Shown: positions 5,163-7,693 of the stretch, piece by piece
How the letters are laid out: the number at the start of each line of letters is the position of its first letter
Position numbering within the stretch: the first letter of the stretch is position 1
Assembly: GCA_031549525.1 (NCBI GenBank)
Contig: JAVBPQ010000159.1
Location: forward strand, 1-7,693
Source: WQUF01 sp031549525
Lineage (GTDB): Bacteria > Bacillota > Clostridia > Clostridiales > Clostridiaceae
Reading direction: 5' to 3'
Length of the DNA: 7,693 nucleotides
Position numbers and translations under genes: made by a program
Notes under the pieces: model-generated
What the model was told of the DNA's origin: nothing
The model's database searches: none
Seen by the model: only the letters and a program-made list of their open reading frames with translations

Positions 5163-7583
5163 ATGGAATTTTTAAATAAAATCCTTGAGGTGATATTTAA
5201 ATTATCTTTATATGGTACCATAACCTCTATAGCAATACTCATCTTTAAAAAGCTCTTTGATAAAAAGATAAATGCAAAATTTCATTACATGATTTGGTTT
5301 ATACTTCTCATAAGGATTTTAGTTCCATTTATGCCAGAGAGCTATATAAGCGTATATAACAAAACTAAGGAGATTGAAAATAAATTTATAGATGAAGGTC
5401 CAAGGGAGTTCTTATTTGACAAACCTTCTTATGAGGATATTTATAAAGAAGCATTGCCTGGTTTAGAAGGACAAAATGTACAGGGTATTTTAAAAGAAGA
5501 ACCTTCTGCAACAAAATCTTTTGAAATTAAAGATAAATCCTATATTATAAGCATTTTATATTTAATTGTAGCTATTTTTATATTTTTATACTATCTATTA
5601 GGATATATCATTTTAAATTTAAAGGTTAGAAAATATAAAAGATGTGAAGATGAAGATCTTATTAAAATCTTAAATAAATGCAAAAGAATCTTAAAGATAG
5701 ATAAAAAAATAGAAATTTTTATAAATAAAAACAATGAAAGCCCAATGATATTTGGAGTTATAAAACCTAAAATAGTTATACCTATAAGCTTATTATCAGG
5801 TTTAAAATATGAGAATTTAGAATTTATATTGCTCCATGAGTTATTTCATTACAAAAAATTGGATCTATTGTTTAATTGGATAATAAATATTTCTTCTGCA
5901 ATCTATTGGTTCAACCCTGTGATTTTATTTTCTCTAAAGCAGATGAAAAATGACTGTGAGAAAAAGACTGATGAATATGTGATATGCAATTTAACAAAGG
6001 AAGAGCAGATAAATTATGGTAAGACAATTTTATATGTTGTTGAAAACATATCTTTAAACCAAAGAATTATTGGTACAAGCACAATATTAGGAGGAAAAAA
6101 TGAGATGAAAAAGAGAATAAATAGTATAATAAACTTTAGAAAACCTGCTGTCATTTCAACTGCTGTTTTTATAGGTGCATCTATTATTATGGGGACATTT
6201 CTTTTAACCAATTCAAGGGCTTCAAGTTCTGATGAGGATAATACAGCTAAAAATACTACCTCTAATACTACTTCCTTAGTTTCAAATTTAAATGAGACTA
6301 AAGAGGATATATCTAAGCTTTACGAAAAATATGCTCCACAAGATGTTATAGATTCTTTAAATGAATTACAATCTAAGCTTCCATCTAAGGATGATATTGA
6401 TAAGGATTCTATGATAAAGAAGATGTTCAATACAGGAGCTTATGTTGCAAGTGCAACTGGAGAATTTGAAGTTTTAGATAAAAGATCTGGTATTGGTATA
6501 AGCCCAACGATAAATGATGGAAATATAAAATATAATACAAAATATTATACTAAAATTTCAAAGGATAAGAAAATTTTAAATTATGATATAACTACAGATG
6601 CAGGATATGTTACAAGTTCTTTAAAGACACCTGATGATCTTTACTATAGGTTAAATGATGTAGATAAAACATATGTTAAGTATAACTCAAATTATGCAGG
6701 ATATGTGGATAATATTTTGTCAAAAAATCCTATTGTAGATCCTAAGAATATACACACAATAGATAAGCAAGGTTATGATGTATGGGGAGAAAGTTTTGGC
6801 CCTATATCTGGTAAGCTTTCAGCTGGAGTTGCAGTACTCTCTCCCCGTGAATTATATACTGGATTTTTCATAAGAAATAGCTTTTGGGATGTAGCATCTA
6901 AAGATAGCTATAAAGGTGATACTTGGGATATAACATCTACTGAGGATTATCTTGGTTTTAAATGCGTTGTTATTGAGGGAACCTTAGAGGATGATTCTTA
7001 CTCTGAAAAACTTCAAACAAAGAGGTTTAAATTTTGGGTGGATAGCGCAACTGGAGTTTTGTTAAAATATGAAATGTACAATAAAAATGGAGAATTAAGC
7101 CAAGCCCTTGATACTAAAAAGCTTGAGATAAATAAGATTATTCCTGATAGCGTATTTCAAGTAGATTTAACAGAATATACTGACAAAACACCTCCTCCTT
7201 TTGATCCTAATGTTGATAATCGTGGTATATCAGAGGAAATGCTAAATCTTGAAAAGAAGATTACAGGTGATGTCTCTAAAAAGGTTTTAGAAGATAAATA
7301 TAAGGATATGATTAAATTTTATGATAGTTCTTTTACTGGTAGCGAATCACCCCAGCTTCTTATAAAATTATATAAAGAAGATGAAGCTACATCTCAAGAG
7401 GATTTAAAGAGTTTAAGGGAAGAATTAAAGGAAATAATTTTAAATGATATAAAAGAAGCAAATATAGAGGTTTCTGAGATATTTTTTATAATATATGATA
7501 AGGATGGAAAAAAAGATATAAAACAATATACAATATCTATTGAAGGTAAAGCGCAGGGATGGAATACTAATAAAGGAAATTAA
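5163..7583 (+). CDS. BlaR1-like M56 membrane metalloprotease with a non-canonical LolA/RseB-like extracellular domain
   Basis: This 806-residue protein is predicted to be a membrane sensor that inactivates the repressor encoded just upstream. Helices lie near residues 5-28, 41-58, 127-152 and 329-348; basic flanks (KKLFDKK, KVRKYKR, KKRINSIINFRK) place the protease domain (about 154-326) in the cytoplasm and the C-terminal 450 residues outside, as in BlaR1. The gluzincin site is intact: HELFH at 225-229, Asp234, WFNP at 249-252, and the likely third zinc ligand Glu266 with Asp270. Residues 352-375 are a Ser/Thr/Asn-rich linker. Residues 380-415 are charged and look helical. Residues about 420-670 alternate short beta-like strands, ending in WVDSATGVLLKYEMYNKNG, which resembles LolA/MucB/RseB folds. 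Residues 688-806 form a further helix-strand segment I do not recognise. I see no penicillin-binding SxxK/SxN/KTG set, whereas true BlaR1 is about 585-600 residues with such a domain. The domain assignment past residue 350 is by eye. Confidence 0.88.
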   Translation: MEFLNKILEVIFKLSLYGTITSIAILIFKKLFDKKINAKFHYMIWFILLIRILVPFMPESYISVYNKTKEIENKFIDEGPREFLFDKPSYEDIYKEALPGLEGQNVQGILKEEPSATKSFEIKDKSYIISILYLIVAIFIFLYYLLGYIILNLKVRKYKRCEDEDLIKILNKCKRILKIDKKIEIFINKNNESPMIFGVIKPKIVIPISLLSGLKYENLEFILLHELFHYKKLDLLFNWIINISSAIYWFNPVILFSLKQMKNDCEKKTDEYVICNLTKEEQINYGKTILYVVENISLNQRIIGTSTILGGKNEMKKRINSIINFRKPAVISTAVFIGASIIMGTFLLTNSRASSSDEDNTAKNTTSNTTSLVSNLNETKEDISKLYEKYAPQDVIDSLNELQSKLPSKDDIDKDSMIKKMFNTGAYVASATGEFEVLDKRSGIGISPTINDGNIKYNTKYYTKISKDKKILNYDITTDAGYVTSSLKTPDDLYYRLNDVDKTYVKYNSNYAGYVDNILSKNPIVDPKNIHTIDKQGYDVWGESFGPISGKLSAGVAVLSPRELYTGFFIRNSFWDVASKDSYKGDTWDITSTEDYLGFKCVVIEGTLEDDSYSEKLQTKRFKFWVDSATGVLLKYEMYNKNGELSQALDTKKLEINKIIPDSVFQVDLTEYTDKTPPPFDPNVDNRGISEEMLNLEKKITGDVSKKVLEDKYKDMIKFYDSSFTGSESPQLLIKLYKEDEATSQEDLKSLREELKEIILNDIKEANIEVSEIFFIIYDKDGKKDIKQYTISIEGKAQGWNTNKGN
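6089..6108 (+). promoter_or_regulatory. Possible internal translation start within the protease gene
   Basis: A perfect AGGAGG (6089-6094) precedes two ATGs. The first (6100, 5-nt spacing) is out of frame and reads ATG-AGA-TGA. Its stop overlaps, as ATGA, the second ATG (6105, 10-nt spacing), which is in frame at Met315. Starting at Met315 gives 492 residues opening with MKKR, then the last membrane helix and the whole extracellular part, like an exported or anchored protein. The GGA-GGA codons encode Gly310-Gly311 and could be coincidental. Confidence 0.35.
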
Positions 7584-7610
7584 AGGGGCTAATTTGCCCC
7601 TTAATTTTTT
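7583..7610 (+). terminator. Terminator after the protease gene, possibly bidirectional
   Basis: The stem AAGGGGC / GCCCCTT (7583-7589 and 7596-7602) with the loop TAATTT overlaps the last base of the stop codon and is followed by TTAATTTTTT. Outer bases can extend the stem with one bulged A. Read on the minus strand, the stem is followed by TTAATTT, a weaker U-rich tail, so it may also end the convergent gene on the right. Confidence 0.88.
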
Positions 7611-7616
7611 AACTTT

Positions 7617-7693
7617 TCACATACCAGCCTTTAAAAACATAAAATGCAATTGCTCATTTTCAAATGTCTTTTCAATAGGGGATATTATGATTT
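7617..7693 (-). CDS. 3' end of a convergent gene, product unknown
   Basis: On the minus strand one frame is open from the window edge to a TGA at 7619-7617, giving 24 residues that end in NEQLHFMFLKAGM. The other two minus frames each meet a stop near the window edge. The terminator-like hairpin just beyond, and the lack of anything else in this stretch, fit the tail of a gene pointing left. The fragment is too short to name a family, and a frame open over 75 bp can occur by chance. Confidence 0.4.
   Translation of the reverse strand, partial: IIISPIEKTFENEQLHFMFLKAGM

Noticed and set aside
6014..6211. Minus-strand hydrophobic reading frame inside the protease gene
   Set aside because: Hydrophobicity arises from the complementary A/T-rich lysine and isoleucine codons; no independent start signal.
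5163..7583. Calling the protease a beta-lactam sensor (blaR1 or mecR1)
   Set aside because: No penicillin-binding motifs were found in the extracellular part, length and predicted fold differ, and no resistance gene is linked; only the protease half supports the family name.

Overview
The DNA is AT-rich, with A/T-ending codons, frequent ATA and AGA, strong AGGAGG-type ribosome binding sites, tight gene spacing and a BlaI/BlaR1-type regulatory pair. Together these point to a low-GC Firmicute, most likely a Clostridium-like anaerobe. I infer this from composition and gene families; no species can be named. The window has no rRNA, tRNA, CRISPR array, transposase or phage gene.

Region 1 (1-4701) is one rightward operon that enters from the left edge. 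It holds the 3' part of a PfkB/ribokinase-family sugar kinase, a lipoprotein sugar-binding protein, two CUT1 (MalF/MalG-type) ABC permeases and a PIG-L/LmbE-family zinc deacetylase, followed by a rho-independent terminator. Gaps are 11-50 bp. A hairpin sits between the binding-protein gene and the first permease gene, where it could stop or protect mRNA so that more binding protein than permease is made. No ATPase gene is present, so the transporter probably borrows a shared MsmK/UgpC-type ATPase. Transport, deacetylase and kinase together suggest uptake of an N-acetylated sugar or glycoconjugate, removal of its acetyl group and phosphorylation. The substrate is not readable from sequence.

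Region 2 (4702-7610) is a separate two-gene transcription unit: a BlaI/MecI-type repressor and an 806-residue BlaR1-like membrane metalloprotease. Two CTACAnnTGTAG operators overlap the promoter and leader and form a near-perfect inverted repeat, so the unit probably represses itself. The protease keeps the M56 HELFH core and BlaR1-like topology. Its extracellular part does not look like a penicillin-binding domain: it resembles a LolA/RseB-like beta-rich fold followed by an extra alpha/beta segment. This suggests a BlaR1-style switch rewired to a signal other than a beta-lactam. An AGGAGG with an in-frame ATG just before the last membrane helix raises the possibility that the sensor half is also made as a separate exported protein.

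Region 3 (7611-7693) holds a short reading frame on the minus strand that looks like the 3' end of a convergent gene; the terminator hairpin between the two may serve both directions.
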